Assembly: GCF_900106745.1 (NCBI RefSeq)
Contig: NZ_FNNV01000007.1
Span: 232,377-296,376, forward strand
DNA length: 64,000 nt
Source: Paenibacillus sp. CF384
GTDB lineage: Bacteria; Bacillota; Bacilli; Paenibacillales; Paenibacillaceae
Direction: 5' to 3'
Below, in pieces: positions 42,613 to 52,341 of this stretch; the stretch's first letter is position 1; every line of letters starts with the position of its first letter. The notes beneath the pieces were generated by a model. It was not told the DNA's origin, made no database searches, and was given only the letters and a program-made list of their open reading frames with translations. A program made the translations under genes and the position numbers.

Positions 42613-42672
42613 AATAGCATACTCGATTGGCACCCCTACTTCAAACGGGGATTCCCAATCGAGTATGCTATT
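42613..42672. terminator. 60-nt inverted repeat with 18-bp arms after parB
   Basis: AATAGCATACTCGATTGG pairs perfectly with its complement at 42655-42672, and an inner CCCC/GGGG stem extends it. It starts 13 nt past the parB stop. The arms are much longer than in a usual terminator and the minus-strand T-run is missing, so it may instead be an mRNA-stabilising hairpin or protein site. Confidence 0.55.
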
Positions 42673-42684
42673 TGAGTTTTAGTA

Positions 42685-43536
42685 TTAAGATAACTGTTGC
42701 AATAATTCCAACAATCGTTCCAGGTCCTGTTTATTATAATAGAGAAGTTCGATACGACCTTTATCCTTTTGTTGCTTAATCTTCACCGTTGTCTTGAATT
42801 GTTCACGCAGTGTTTCTTCCAATTGATCAATATAGGGATCGCGTTTTTTAGAAGATTGCGGCTTCGCTTTCTCAGCTGAAGGCTGATCCAAGTTTTTAAT
42901 CGCTTCTTCTAATTGACGAACACTCCACTCATTGGTAATGGTCAATTCAGCAAGTTCCTTCTTGCGTGCATCTTCCTTCACACCCACAATTGCCCTTGCA
43001 TGTCCCATTGAAATTGTTCCACGTGAAACATTATCTTTGATTTGCTCCGGCAATGACAACAATCGCAGAAAGTTTGCGATATGTGATCTCGACTTGCCTA
43101 CCTTCATGGACAGTTCTTCTTGAGTCAATTCGAATTTATCCATGAGTGCTTGATAAGCAATTGCAAGCTCCATTGCATTGAGATCTTCACGTTGAAGATT
43201 TTCTATTAACGCAATCTCCATAACCTGTTGGTCAGAGAAGTTGCGGATTACTGCTGGAATAGTTGTATTCCCACATAGCTGAGATGCACGGAATCGTCTC
43301 TCACCGGCGATGATTTCATACCCTTTAAGGACGGTGCGTACAATGATGGGTTGAATGACGCCATGCTGCTTGATCGATTCAGCGAGCTCTTTAATCGCAT
43401 CATCATCAAACGTTTTACGTGGTTGATACGGGTTGGGACGAAGCTGTGTTAACGAAACTTCTACAACTTTATCATCTTCGCTTACAGATAGCGATGGGAT
43501 AAGCGCATCAAGTCCTCTACCTAGCCGCTTGCTCAT
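42685..43536 (-). CDS. parB: Chromosome-segregation CTPase ParB (Spo0J)
   Basis: A 283-residue ParB. The N-terminal CTP-binding domain has PNPYQPRK and [17 protein letters not shown]. The central helix-turn-helix (KVGKSRSHIANFLRLL) reads parS, and the C-terminal dimer domain ends LERLLELLQQL. ParB loads at parS, slides, and recruits SMC. A perfect parS site lies inside the gene. The start overlaps parA by 20 nt, consistent with coupled translation. Confidence 0.97.
   Translation of the reverse strand: MSKRLGRGLDALIPSLSVSEDDKVVEVSLTQLRPNPYQPRKTFDDDAIKELAESIKQHGVIQPIIVRTVLKGYEIIAGERRFRASQLCGNTTIPAVIRNFSDQQVMEIALIENLQREDLNAMELAIAYQALMDKFELTQEELSMKVGKSRSHIANFLRLLSLPEQIKDNVSRGTISMGHARAIVGVKEDARKKELAELTITNEWSVRQLEEAIKNLDQPSAEKAKPQSSKKRDPYIDQLEETLREQFKTTVKIKQQKDKGRIELLYYNKQDLERLLELLQQLS
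43015..43030. other. parS site inside parB
   Basis: TGTTCCACGTGAAACA, a perfect 16-bp palindrome identical to the B. subtilis parS consensus. B. subtilis also carries a parS in spo0J. It lies about 9.3 kb from the dnaA start. Confidence 0.95.
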
Positions 43537-44290
43537 ACATAATCACTTCCTTCGCGAGTTCAAGATACACCTCTGCCCCTTTGGATCTTGGATCGTAAGT
43601 AATGATGGATTGTCCGTGTGAAGGAGCTTCGCTTAAACGGACGTTTCTCGGAATAATCGTTTGGTAAACCTTTTGTTGAAAATACTTCTTCACTTCTTCG
43701 ATAACTTGAATGCCCAGATTTGTTCTGGCATCAAACATCGTAAGCAAAACACCTTCAATTTGAAGCGTAGTATTCAGATGTTTCTGAACAAGACGTACTG
43801 TATTTAACAGCTGGCTTAAGCCCTCCAGCGCGTAATATTCACATTGAATAGGGATAATAACTGAATCAGAAGCGGTTAAAGAATTAATTGTTAGAATGCC
43901 CAAAGACGGCGGGCAATCAATGAGGATGTAATCATACTGGTTCTTAACAAGAGCAAGTGACTTCTTCAAGCGCTGCTCACGAGAAATCGTTGGAACCAGT
44001 TCGATCTCCGCACCGGCCAACTGAATCGTAGCTGGAATAATATAAAGTCCTTCAATATTAGTAGAACAAGTAGCATCTTTAGGGTGAACATCATTAATAA
44101 GCACATCATAAATACAATGTGCAACATCTGCTTTATTAATTCCAATTCCGCTCGTCGTATTACCCTGAGGGTCAATATCCACGAGCAATACTTTCTTGCC
44201 AAGCGACGCTAGACAAGCACCCAGATTAACGGACGTGGTCGTTTTTCCGACACCGCCCTTCTGGTTCGTTATTGCTATCGTTTTAGACAA
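43517..44290 (-). CDS. parA: Chromosome-partition ATPase ParA (Soj), TTG start
   Basis: A 257-residue Soj-type ParA with deviant Walker A KGGVGKTTTSVN, LVDIDPQGN, and Walker B DYILIDCPPSLG. It dimerises on ATP, binds DNA, and in B. subtilis modulates DnaA. AGAGGTG lies 6 nt before a TTG that places SKTIAITNQKGG at the family start; a GTG three codons upstream sits within the ribosome site. Confidence 0.97.
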   Translation of the reverse strand: MSKTIAITNQKGGVGKTTTSVNLGACLASLGKKVLLVDIDPQGNTTSGIGINKADVAHCIYDVLINDVHPKDATCSTNIEGLYIIPATIQLAGAEIELVPTISREQRLKKSLALVKNQYDYILIDCPPSLGILTINSLTASDSVIIPIQCEYYALEGLSQLLNTVRLVQKHLNTTLQIEGVLLTMFDARTNLGIQVIEEVKKYFQQKVYQTIIPRNVRLSEAPSHGQSIITYDPRSKGAEVYLELAKEVIMYEQAAR

Positions 44291-44349
44291 ACCGTTCACC
44301 TCTATGCTGATTACTTTAATGATGCCATATAAAACGATGAAATGACGAT

Positions 44350-44370
44350 GCCGTCCCAGGTTCGGACGGC
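44350..44370. terminator. Short hairpin between noc and parA
   Basis: GCCGTCC and GGACGGC form a 7-bp stem around CAGGTTC. There is no clear T-run, so it may only attenuate. Confidence 0.4.
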
Positions 44371-44384
44371 TGTTTGAATCGCTA

Positions 44385-45206
44385 TTATCGTTTCGGAATT
44401 TTGATTACGATTTCGTAATGATCCTCGTAATCTTGTTCATTGGTCTTAATTTGCAAGCCCGATCCCGAAACCATATCAATAGATTGTCTTATTGTATTCA
44501 ATGCCAAACGCACATCCTTCGTAAAGGAAATTCGCTTTGGCTTCTTAGACTTCGTAGCTTCTTTATAGAAAGCTACACGAGCTTCCGTTTGTTTCACGTT
44601 CAGCTCTTTCGTTATAATGTCGTCCAGCACTTTCAGCTGCAGCTCTTCTGTATCGAGTGATAACAAGGCTCTCGCGTGACGCTCCGTAATTTTGCGTTCC
44701 ATCAGCGCATTCTTAATGGTATCACCCAGACCTAGAAGTCTGATCTTGTTTGCTATTGTAGATTGGCTCTTACCTAAACGCTGAGCTAAGCTTTCTTGCG
44801 TAAGATTATGAAGATCAATAAGCTTCTGATACGCGACCGCTTCTTCAATTGAAGTGAGCCCTTCACGTTGAAGGTTCTCAATTAGAGCAATTGAAGCGGC
44901 TTGAGAATCATTAAATTCACGAACGATAGCCGGAATCGTCTCAAGACCGAGTTTTTTAACTGCACGATAGCGGCGTTCACCTGCGATGATTTCATACCTT
45001 CCACCACGTATCCTTACAACAATCGGTTGTATGATGCCGTGTGTACGGATGGTTTGACTGAGTTCTTCAATACGATCATCATCGAAGACAGTCCGCGGTT
45101 GATAAGGACTTGTATCCACATCTTCAATTGGAAGCTGCTTCACTTCATCTTGACTAGTGCTTTTGGTATCACTCAATCCGAATAAACGAGAGAACTGTTC
45201 TTTCAT
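44385..45206 (-). CDS. noc: Nucleoid occlusion protein Noc
   Basis: A 273-residue ParB paralogue. The N-terminal amphipathic segment [10 protein letters not shown] would bind the membrane as in B. subtilis Noc. [10 protein letters not shown] and [15 protein letters not shown] form the CTP-binding core; the helix-turn-helix contains [16 protein letters not shown]. It prevents FtsZ assembly over DNA. The frame is open by GTG five codons upstream; the ATG at 45206 fits the family. The flanking parS-type site at 45332 is ParB-type, not a Noc site. Confidence 0.94.
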   Translation of the reverse strand: MKEQFSRLFGLSDTKSTSQDEVKQLPIEDVDTSPYQPRTVFDDDRIEELSQTIRTHGIIQPIVVRIRGGRYEIIAGERRYRAVKKLGLETIPAIVREFNDSQAASIALIENLQREGLTSIEEAVAYQKLIDLHNLTQESLAQRLGKSQSTIANKIRLLGLGDTIKNALMERKITERHARALLSLDTEELQLKVLDDIITKELNVKQTEARVAFYKEATKSKKPKRISFTKDVRLALNTIRQSIDMVSGSGLQIKTNEQDYEDHYEIVIKIPKR

Positions 45207-45331
45207 ATCGTCAACTACCACCCGATTTCAAAGTGCCGAGTATTGTCGTTCTTACTATAATTCGCCGGCTGTAAGTTGATTTCCTGCTTGACAGGGATTT
45301 ATTATCGAAACAATTGTGACTGCGAGTAAAA

Positions 45332-45347
45332 TGTTCCACGTGAAACA
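45332..45347. other. parS site between noc and rsmG
   Basis: TGTTCCACGTGAAACA, a second perfect parS, 17 nt before the end of rsmG and about 7.0 kb from dnaA. In B. subtilis a parS also lies in this neighbourhood. Confidence 0.95.
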
Positions 45348-45364
45348 AAATCAAACGATATGGA

Positions 45365-46090
45365 CTACATAATAGGCTGCTTCAGTGGTAAACCAGCTTT
45401 TCTTGGATACTTCACTGGCGTAGCTCCAAGCTTCTCCATCAGGAGGATATGCCGATCTGATTGTTCGAAAGGCAGCTTCAAATGTTCAACAGAAGTAAGT
45501 TTTGCTTTCAACTCAATCATACTGCGTTTTGATTCATTCGCTTCCTCAGCAGGGTCGGAACCTTTCATTGCAGCGAACACTCCACCCTTACGAACAAAAG
45601 GAAGACATAATTCATTTAATCCACTAAGCCTTGCAACTGCCCTTGCGGTAACAACATCATAGGCATCGCGGTGATTAGCAAGGCGCGCAATATCTTCAGC
45701 ACGACCATGAACACATTGTACGTTCTGAAGACCAAGCGATTGCACGACATGCTGCAAAAATTGAATTCGTTTATTCAAGGAATCTACAATCGTAATGTTA
45801 AGATGAGGGAAACAAATTTTCAATGGCAGGCTTGGAAATCCGGCACCTGACCCTATATCGGCCAACGATGACACCTTGTCCATTTTGACAAAGAAAGAGA
45901 GAGTCACGGAATCGTAGAAATGTTTCTCATACACCGCTTCTCTCTCCGTAATGCCTGTTAAATTCATTTTCTCGTTCCATTCTACCAGCAGTTCATAATA
46001 CGTTTGGAACTGCTGGAGCTGGAGCGGCGAAAGCGCCACTCCCTGCTCTTGCAATAAACCAGTAAACCAAGTTTCGGTAGCGTTCATCAT
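45365..46090 (-). CDS. rsmG: 16S rRNA (guanine527-N7)-methyltransferase RsmG
   Basis: A 241-residue class I SAM methyltransferase with the glycine-rich pocket LADIGSGAGFPSLPLKI and VVTARAVARLSGLNELCLPF. It methylates G527; loss gives low-level streptomycin resistance. The start codon overlaps the mnmG stop (TAATG), with GGGGG as ribosome site in the end of mnmG. A second ATG follows immediately. Confidence 0.96.
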   Translation of the reverse strand: MMNATETWFTGLLQEQGVALSPLQLQQFQTYYELLVEWNEKMNLTGITEREAVYEKHFYDSVTLSFFVKMDKVSSLADIGSGAGFPSLPLKICFPHLNITIVDSLNKRIQFLQHVVQSLGLQNVQCVHGRAEDIARLANHRDAYDVVTARAVARLSGLNELCLPFVRKGGVFAAMKGSDPAEEANESKRSMIELKAKLTSVEHLKLPFEQSDRHILLMEKLGATPVKYPRKAGLPLKQPIM

Positions 46091-47979
46091 TACCCCCGTG
46101 CAGCAATAACCTTATTGTAGTGTTCTAAATAAACAAGAAGAATGGAAATGTCAGCCGGCGTTACACCGCCAATTCGTGATGCTTGCCCAATCGACAACGG
46201 CCGAATGTTAGACAAATTTGATTTCGCTTCCTTAGAGAGATTGTTGACCACCATGTAATCAATATCGTCCGGAATGCGCTTCTTCTCCATCTTGGCAAGA
46301 CGCTCAACTTGTTGCTGCTGTTTCTCAATATAGCCGGCGTATTTAATTTGAATTTCAACTTGTTCTTTCATATCATCCGTAAGCACTTCCGGCGATGGGG
46401 ACAGTCGATCTATGATATCATAGGATACTTCAGGACGTCTTAATATGGAAAGTCCGTCAGTCGTCTGTTGAATCGGAGTAGACTGTGCTTCCTCCAGCAG
46501 TTGAAGCGTTAGTTCATCAGGTTTAATCTTGACGGTTTTCAGACGCTCAATTTCCTGCTCCACCAGCAGCTTCTTCTGTGAAAACTTCTGATAACGCGCT
46601 TCTGAGATTAACCCGATCTCATAACCGGTTGGCGTCAAACGCATATCGGCATTGTCATGTCTCAGTAACAACCGATATTCCGCACGAGAAGTTAATAGGC
46701 GGTACGGCTCTGTAGTACCCTTCGTCACCAAATCATCAATCAGTACTCCGATATAGCCTTGCGAACGGTCGATGATAACCGGTGGTTTCCCCTGCGCTTT
46801 ACGTGCAGCATTAATACCAGCCATAACACCTTGCCCCGCTGCTTCCTCATAGCCGGATGTACCATTAATTTGTCCAGCTGTGAATAACCCCGGAACAATT
46901 TTCGTTTCTAGAGATGGCCACAATTGTGTTGGAACAACGGCATCGTACTCGATCGCATAGCCCGTACGCATCATCTCAACTTTTTCCAAACCTGGAATAG
47001 AACGGAGAATACTGAGCTGCACATCCTCAGGCATGCTGGTCGAGAGTCCTTGCACATAATACTCTGACGTGTTCTTTCCTTCCGGCTCTAGGAAGATTTG
47101 ATGCTTCGGCTTATCAGCGAATCGCACAATTTTATCCTCAATAGACGGGCAATATCTAGGACCTGTTCCCTCAATTTGACCGGAGAACATAGGAGCGCGA
47201 TGGAGATTATCGTTAATAATCTTATGCGTTTCCTCAGAAGTATACGTCAGCCAGCAAGGCAGCTGCTCATTGTCGGAGTACTCCGTTTCATATGAGAAGA
47301 ACTTCGGCTTCTCGTCGCCAGGCTGAATCTCTGTTTTGGAGAAATCAATCGTATCCTTATGCACACGTGGCGGCGTGCCTGTTTTGAAACGAACAAGCTG
47401 CAGACCAAGTGAGCGCAAGCTCTCGGACATCTTAACAGAAGGCTGCTGGTTGTTAGGCCCGCTCTCATACATCAGCTCGCCCATAATTACTTTCCCGCGA
47501 AGATACGTTCCCGTGGTAACAACAACGGTTTTCGCGCGATATTCTGCACCTGTCTTCGTAATAATCCCTACACAAGCGCCGTCCTCAATAACGAGTTCCT
47601 CCGCCATCCCTTGGCGAAGGGTCAGATGATCGGTTTCTTCAATCGTTTGCTTCATAAAATGTTGGTAAAGAAACTTATCCGCTTGCGCACGCAGTGCGTG
47701 TACAGCCGGGCCTTTACCCGTATTCAGCATCCTCATTTGGATAAACGTTTTATCAATGTTACGTCCCATTTCCCCGCCAAGTGCATCAATTTCACGCACG
47801 ACATGGCCTTTGGCCGGACCGCCAATCGATGGGTTACATGGCATGAAAGCCACCATGTCCAAATTAATCGTAAGCAACAGCGTCTCACAGCCCATTCTCG
47901 CAGCAGCAAGTGCAGCTTCAACACCTGCATGACCGGCACCGACTACGATGACATCAAAATCCCCTGCATGATATCCCAT
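46090..47979 (-). CDS. mnmG: tRNA uridine-5-carboxymethylaminomethyl synthase subunit MnmG (GidA)
   Basis: A 629-residue flavoprotein with the FAD site [19 protein letters not shown] near the N-terminus, [12 protein letters not shown], the second signature [16 protein letters not shown], and the C-terminal YAGYIEKQQ domain. With MnmE it installs the cmnm5 group on wobble U34. AGGAGG lies 7 nt before the ATG, 31 nt after mnmE. Confidence 0.98.
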   Translation of the reverse strand: MGYHAGDFDVIVVGAGHAGVEAALAAARMGCETLLLTINLDMVAFMPCNPSIGGPAKGHVVREIDALGGEMGRNIDKTFIQMRMLNTGKGPAVHALRAQADKFLYQHFMKQTIEETDHLTLRQGMAEELVIEDGACVGIITKTGAEYRAKTVVVTTGTYLRGKVIMGELMYESGPNNQQPSVKMSESLRSLGLQLVRFKTGTPPRVHKDTIDFSKTEIQPGDEKPKFFSYETEYSDNEQLPCWLTYTSEETHKIINDNLHRAPMFSGQIEGTGPRYCPSIEDKIVRFADKPKHQIFLEPEGKNTSEYYVQGLSTSMPEDVQLSILRSIPGLEKVEMMRTGYAIEYDAVVPTQLWPSLETKIVPGLFTAGQINGTSGYEEAAGQGVMAGINAARKAQGKPPVIIDRSQGYIGVLIDDLVTKGTTEPYRLLTSRAEYRLLLRHDNADMRLTPTGYEIGLISEARYQKFSQKKLLVEQEIERLKTVKIKPDELTLQLLEEAQSTPIQQTTDGLSILRRPEVSYDIIDRLSPSPEVLTDDMKEQVEIQIKYAGYIEKQQQQVERLAKMEKKRIPDDIDYMVVNNLSKEAKSNLSNIRPLSIGQASRIGGVTPADISILLVYLEHYNKVIAARG

Positions 47980-48010
47980 TACTTTATCCCTCCTTGCCTT
48001 GCAACAATAA

Positions 48011-49393
48011 TTATTTACCTAAACAGAACTGAGAGAAAATTTGGTCGATAAGCGAATCTGATACGGAATCTCCTATTAATTCGCCTAATTGCTCCCAAGC
48101 CGTACGCACATCAATTTGCACAATATCAATCGGTATCCCGATATCTGTCGCTTCCATAGCATCTACAAGCGACTGGCAGGCATGACCGAGCAGCGTAATA
48201 TGTCGAACATTGCTGACATAAGTCAAATCCGCAGACTCCAGCTCTCCACCGAAGAACATACGTTTAATGACATCCTCCAGTGTTTCCAGCCCCTGTTCGT
48301 GCAGAACCGACAAACGAACGATTTGTTCCGGGGAGAAAATCGCCTCCACCTCAGAGGTGTCCATCACTACCGGCAAATCCGTCTTATTCAATAATACGAC
48401 AACAGGTCGATTTCGGAACTGCTCCATCAACAAACGGTCATCCGGATGAAGCTCCTCGTTCACATTCAGTACGAACAAGATCAGATCCGCTTCCTCGAGC
48501 GCCGAACGTGAGCGTTCCACCCCTATTCGTTCCACCACATCCGCAGTTTCGCGGATACCGGCCGTATCCAGCAATCGCAGTGGAATTCCTCCAAGAGTGA
48601 CATACTCTTCAATAACATCGCGCGTTGTACCCGGAATGTCCGTCACAATCGCTTTGTTTTCCTGGACGAGCGCATTAAGCAGCGAGGATTTACCGACATT
48701 GGGCCGGCCAACAATTGCCGTCATAATGCCTTCTCTTAATATTTTGCCTTCACTTGCCGTTTTTAACAAACGATCGATTTCGGCGCAGGCCTCACCACAG
48801 CGCTCACGAATATAATCACTCGTCATGGAAGCCACATCATGCTCTGGATAATCGATGTTCACTTCAATATGTGCAAGCAGCTCAATCAAATTATGACGAA
48901 GTGCTTTAACCTTCTTCGACAGCATTCCCTCGGCCTGCTTCATCGCAACCGAGAAAGCACGATCCGACTTCGAGCGAATCAAATCAATGACCGCCTCCGC
49001 TTGCGTCAAATCGATTCTCCCGTTTAGGAATGCACGCTTCGTAAACTCACCGGGCTCTGCAATTCGAATGTCCCCAGAGCGAAGCAGCAACTCCAGAACG
49101 CGTTTCACCGCGACAACACCGCCGTGCGTACTAAGCTCAACGACATCTTCCGCCGTAAACGAACGCGGTCCCCTCATAATCGTTAGTAAAATCTCTTCTA
49201 CGACTTCGCCACTGATCGGATCCACAATATGACCATAATGGACGGTATGCGAATCAGCCGTGACAATATTCGATTTGGATCGGAAGTATTTTGCGCTTTC
49301 GGCAACTGCCTCAGGTCCACTTACCCGTATAACGGCAATGCCGCCCTCTCCGACAGCAGTCGAAATGGCGGCAATCGTGTCTTGAATCATCAT
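48011..49393 (-). CDS. mnmE: tRNA modification GTPase MnmE (TrmE)
   Basis: A 460-residue GTPase. The tetrahydrofolate-binding N-domain opens [22 protein letters not shown]. The G domain (about 220-375) has [24 protein letters not shown] and NKTD, and the C-terminal end is FCLGK with the catalytic Cys. GAGGG is 8 nt before the ATG at 49393. A terminator separates it from jag, so it likely starts a new transcript. Confidence 0.98.
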   Translation of the reverse strand: MMIQDTIAAISTAVGEGGIAVIRVSGPEAVAESAKYFRSKSNIVTADSHTVHYGHIVDPISGEVVEEILLTIMRGPRSFTAEDVVELSTHGGVVAVKRVLELLLRSGDIRIAEPGEFTKRAFLNGRIDLTQAEAVIDLIRSKSDRAFSVAMKQAEGMLSKKVKALRHNLIELLAHIEVNIDYPEHDVASMTSDYIRERCGEACAEIDRLLKTASEGKILREGIMTAIVGRPNVGKSSLLNALVQENKAIVTDIPGTTRDVIEEYVTLGGIPLRLLDTAGIRETADVVERIGVERSRSALEEADLILFVLNVNEELHPDDRLLMEQFRNRPVVVLLNKTDLPVVMDTSEVEAIFSPEQIVRLSVLHEQGLETLEDVIKRMFFGGELESADLTYVSNVRHITLLGHACQSLVDAMEATDIGIPIDIVQIDVRTAWEQLGELIGDSVSDSLIDQIFSQFCLGK

Positions 49394-49421
49394 GTTATTT
49401 TCCCTCATATTTAAAAAAATG

Positions 49422-49448
49422 AGCAATGACCATTAAAGAGCCATTGCT
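49422..49448 (-). terminator. Terminator of the rnpA-yidC-jag unit
   Basis: AGCAATG and CATTGCT close a hairpin 19 nt past the jag stop, and the minus strand continues CATTTTTTTAAA. Confidence 0.8.
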
Positions 49449-49467
49449 GAAAAAGAGCTGTATGCTT

Positions 49468-50139
49468 CTACTTAAGCGTAATCACGACACGGCGATTTGG
49501 TTCATCGCCTTTACTGAATGTTTTAACTTTGGCATGGTTCTGTAATTGCGAGTGAATGATCTTCCGCTCGTGCGGGGACATCGGCTCCAGTACAACTTCC
49601 TTACGTGTACGGATAACATGTCCCGCAAGCCGATCGGATAAATCCTCGAGCGTCTTCCGTCGACGCTCGCGAAAATCTTCCGCATCAAGCACAATGCGAA
49701 GATGGCTGTTGGAATAACGGTTGGCAACAATGTTGACCAGGTATTGCAAAGCGTCAAGCGTTTGGCCTCGACGTCCGATCAGCATGCCAAGATCGCCGCT
49801 TCCCGATAACGCGAGAGTTAAACCGTCTTTCGAATCGTTACGAGCAATCGTAATGTCAAGCCCCATCGTTCTTGCCACTTCGGTGATGAATCGTTCCGTT
49901 TCAAGGAGCGGATCTTTGGCTGCTGCAGCAGTAACCGATGGCGTCTTCGCCTGCTCGACCACCAGAGGTACAAGCACGAGTTCCACTTTCGCAGCACGCG
50001 CGCCGATCAGGCCGAATAAACCTCTAGACGGTTTCTCGAGAACAGTTACATTAACGCGATCCGCTGACACTTGCAATTCCGTTAAACCATTTTGTACAGC
50101 ATCTTCGATCGTTTTGCCCGATGCTACGATTTTCTTCAT
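49468..50139 (-). CDS. jag: RNA-binding protein Jag (KhpB/EloR)
   Basis: A 223-residue protein. The Jag_N domain (about 1-50, GKTIEDAVQNGLTEL), KH domain (about 75-150, with GRRGQTLDALQYL) and R3H domain (about 155-215, ending RRVVITLK) are in order. It binds RNA with KhpA and helps control cell elongation. The start overlaps yidC by 4 nt. Confidence 0.95.
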   Translation of the reverse strand: MKKIVASGKTIEDAVQNGLTELQVSADRVNVTVLEKPSRGLFGLIGARAAKVELVLVPLVVEQAKTPSVTAAAAKDPLLETERFITEVARTMGLDITIARNDSKDGLTLALSGSGDLGMLIGRRGQTLDALQYLVNIVANRYSNSHLRIVLDAEDFRERRRKTLEDLSDRLAGHVIRTRKEVVLEPMSPHERKIIHSQLQNHAKVKTFSKGDEPNRRVVITLK

Positions 50140-50912
50140 TTCGCAGGTACACTCTCCTTGCCCTTAGGTGAGTTGCGTACATATAGGAAATAGTTTTGCA
50201 CAATGGTGTAGATATTGCTGAATACCCAGTAAAGCGGCAATGCAGCCGGGAATGACAACGCCATAACGAAGATCAACACCGGGAAAATCATCATAATCCC
50301 TTGCATCGCCGGCATTGTTTTCTGCTGCGAAGACATCATCTTGGATTGAATGAACGTTGTAATAGCAGCCAGGATTGGCAGCACGTACGTATGATCCTTC
50401 TCTCCAAGCTCCAGCCACAGGAATGTATGCTCACGAATGTTTTCATTCATATAAATCGCATTGTAAAGCGCAATGAAGATCGGCATTTGCACGAGCAGCG
50501 GCAGACAGCCGGCTAGCGGGTTAACTTTGTGCTGTTGGAACAGCTTCATCGTTTCTTCCTGCTGCTTTTGCGGATTGTCTTTATGCTTCTCTTTCAATTT
50601 CGCAAGCTCCGGCTGCAGTGCCTGCATCGCCTTCGAGCTGCGGTATTGTTTAATCGTAAGCGGGAGAATCAATGTTCTGACGATGATAACCATTAGCAAG
50701 ATCGCAATGCCATACTCGCCGCCGAACCATTTGGCAAAATTCTCGAGCACTAGTGAGAAATAATATACTACGTTTCTCTGCCAGAAGTTGCCGTGCTCCA
50801 GGTCAGTCATTGATACCGTGTGAGTAGCTGAAGAACAGCCGCTCAGAAAAAGCATGACCGCAATTAATGCAATTGCCGTCAGCCATGTTCGTTTCGAAAT
50901 ACGGGACAACAT
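50136..50912 (-). CDS. yidC: Membrane protein insertase YidC/SpoIIIJ
   Basis: A 258-residue lipoprotein insertase with a signal peptide and lipobox LSGC (Cys26). Five membrane helices follow, including the conserved Arg in MVIIVRTLILPLTIKQYRSS and MPIFIALYNAIYMNENI. It inserts small membrane proteins and, as SpoIIIJ, is needed for forespore development in B. subtilis. It follows rnpA by 139 nt; no separate promoter was identified. Confidence 0.96.
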   Translation of the reverse strand: MLSRISKRTWLTAIALIAVMLFLSGCSSATHTVSMTDLEHGNFWQRNVVYYFSLVLENFAKWFGGEYGIAILLMVIIVRTLILPLTIKQYRSSKAMQALQPELAKLKEKHKDNPQKQQEETMKLFQQHKVNPLAGCLPLLVQMPIFIALYNAIYMNENIREHTFLWLELGEKDHTYVLPILAAITTFIQSKMMSSQQKTMPAMQGIMMIFPVLIFVMALSFPAALPLYWVFSNIYTIVQNYFLYVRNSPKGKESVPAK

Positions 50913-51051
50913 GTAAATCTCCTCTCTGCATACCGATAGCGTAAGGTCCGAAAAACAAGGACCAGTTGCATTATCATATTCACGTAAACTATATCACATT
51001 TTATGGCACAAAGAAACAAGCCTCCTGCTCACGTAAAAGCGATTACACACC

Positions 51052-51399
51052 TTAACGCGTAGTCTTCAGAAGCCCTGCTCGTTTCAATACGTGAAGCATG
51101 CTTTTTTCGAGCTCCTTGAGCTCCAGACCAACTGCCGGCTTCCTCACAATGACGATCAGATCCAGCTGCCCGGTTATACGATCCTTCTGCCCTCGGACAA
51201 TTTCCTTCACAAGACGCCGCATTCGATTGCGAACGACGGCATTCCCGATCTTCTTGCTCGCCGATACACCAAGACGCAACGGATCCGCCTGCAGTTGGCG
51301 CGACCAATATACGACAAATTGGCTGTTTGCGAATGATTTGCCGTTTCGATAAATCCGGCTGAAATCTTCGCGGTTACGCAATCGCAATTTTCTTTGCAC
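51052..51399 (-). CDS. rnpA: Ribonuclease P protein subunit
   Basis: A 115-residue basic protein with the signature SASKKIGNAVVRNRMRRLVKEIVR, containing the RNR motif that supports the RNase P RNA. The start codon is GTG with GAAGGTG 5 nt upstream. It follows rpmH across a terminator, so its expression is probably set by partial read-through or a weak own promoter. Confidence 0.96.
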   Translation of the reverse strand: MQRKLRLRNREDFSRIYRNGKSFANSQFVVYWSRQLQADPLRLGVSASKKIGNAVVRNRMRRLVKEIVRGQKDRITGQLDLIVIVRKPAVGLELKELEKSMLHVLKRAGLLKTTR

Positions 51400-51535
51400 G
51401 GGTACACCTTCACCGGACCTTTATTTATATATCAGTAAGCATCCTAAGATTATCATGCGACCGATCGTCTCTCCCTCATTTAAGGAAGCGCATAATACCT
51501 TCTTCTACCTCTATTCTTGCCGTAAAAAAGAAAAA

Positions 51536-51556
51536 AAGACCACGTAATGTGGTCTT
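51536..51556 (-). terminator. rpmH terminator or attenuator
   Basis: AAGACCAC and GTGGTCTT form an 8-bp stem around GTAAT, with an A/G-rich tract that reads CTTTTTTTCTTTTTT on the minus strand. It lies 5 nt past the rpmH stop and before rnpA, so it should reduce rnpA relative to rpmH. Confidence 0.85.
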
Positions 51557-51561
51557 AAGGT

Positions 51562-51696
51562 TTACGCGCTCAATACTTTTCTTCCACGTTGACGGCGGGC
51601 GCTAAGCACTTTACGTCCGTTTGCGGAAGCCATGCGTTTACGGAAACCATGAACTTTCTTGCGTTTGCTAACGTTCGGTCTGAATGTCGGTCTCAT
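51562..51696 (-). CDS. rpmH: Ribosomal protein bL34
   Basis: A 44-residue, highly basic protein beginning [18 protein letters not shown] and ending GRKVLSA, the complete bL34. AGGAGGTGCATTGATA precedes the ATG. It is the classic leftmost neighbour of oriC and dnaA, divergent from dnaA. Confidence 0.98.
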   Translation of the reverse strand: MRPTFRPNVSKRKKVHGFRKRMASANGRKVLSARRQRGRKVLSA

Positions 51697-51699
51697 TAT

Positions 51700-52341
51700 C
51701 AATGCACCTCCTATACCTTACTCAAATCAGCTTACCTATTTACTATTTCTATCGTCTGGCGCGATTAGCGATCATCAGTTTTTTCTAAGCGTGAACAGCT
51801 GCGCAGCCGCGATAGTCAAACCACGAGCGTCCATCGGTGAAAAAACGCCTTTTTCAATTAAACCATGCAGGTGCCCAAAAGTCAACCAGAAACAGCTGTG
51901 GGAAGAGTCTCCAAAACCAAGCTGTGGATAAAAGTATAAACAGGGGCTTTAGGTTGATAATTTAATAACATGTGGATGAATTTATCGGAGTTTCCCGCAT
52001 TATGTCGAATTGGTAACAAGATATAAACAATATCTAGTGTTGTCGATAACTCTTATACACAACCTATAGAATTTGTGGATAAAATCAGCGGAATCGTTGA
52101 ATATCAAGGGTTATTTTGCTATGATGATTATGTTTTCTGTGTGGATGACTCCAACTCCCCCTCAACATTATCAACACCCTGTGGATAACAATGTGAACAA
52201 CATTCATCCCCTTTTGATAATTTTTATGCACCCATCCTTAGTAATGTGGATGAAATGGATCAGAAAGCCCGATGTTTCGACATCAACAGCATGACCGCGC
52301 CGTTTTCGGTGAATTGGATAAGGAGTGACAATCTGTGGATA
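51700..52341. other. oriC, left part (rpmH-dnaA) with DnaA-box cluster
   Basis: Between rpmH and dnaA there are several DnaA boxes. Perfect TTATCCACA on the minus strand lies at 51923-51931, 52074-52082 and 52180-52188. TTATACACA on the plus strand is at 52053-52061. One-mismatch boxes are at 51971-51979, 52245-52253 and 52334-52342. The last overlaps the GTG start of dnaA. The region is AT-rich, gene-free and likely contains the dnaA promoter, permitting autoregulation. Confidence 0.9.

Noticed and set aside
44590..44606. GTTTCACGTT in noc as a third parS
   Set aside because: Only one half matches; the palindrome is not complete.
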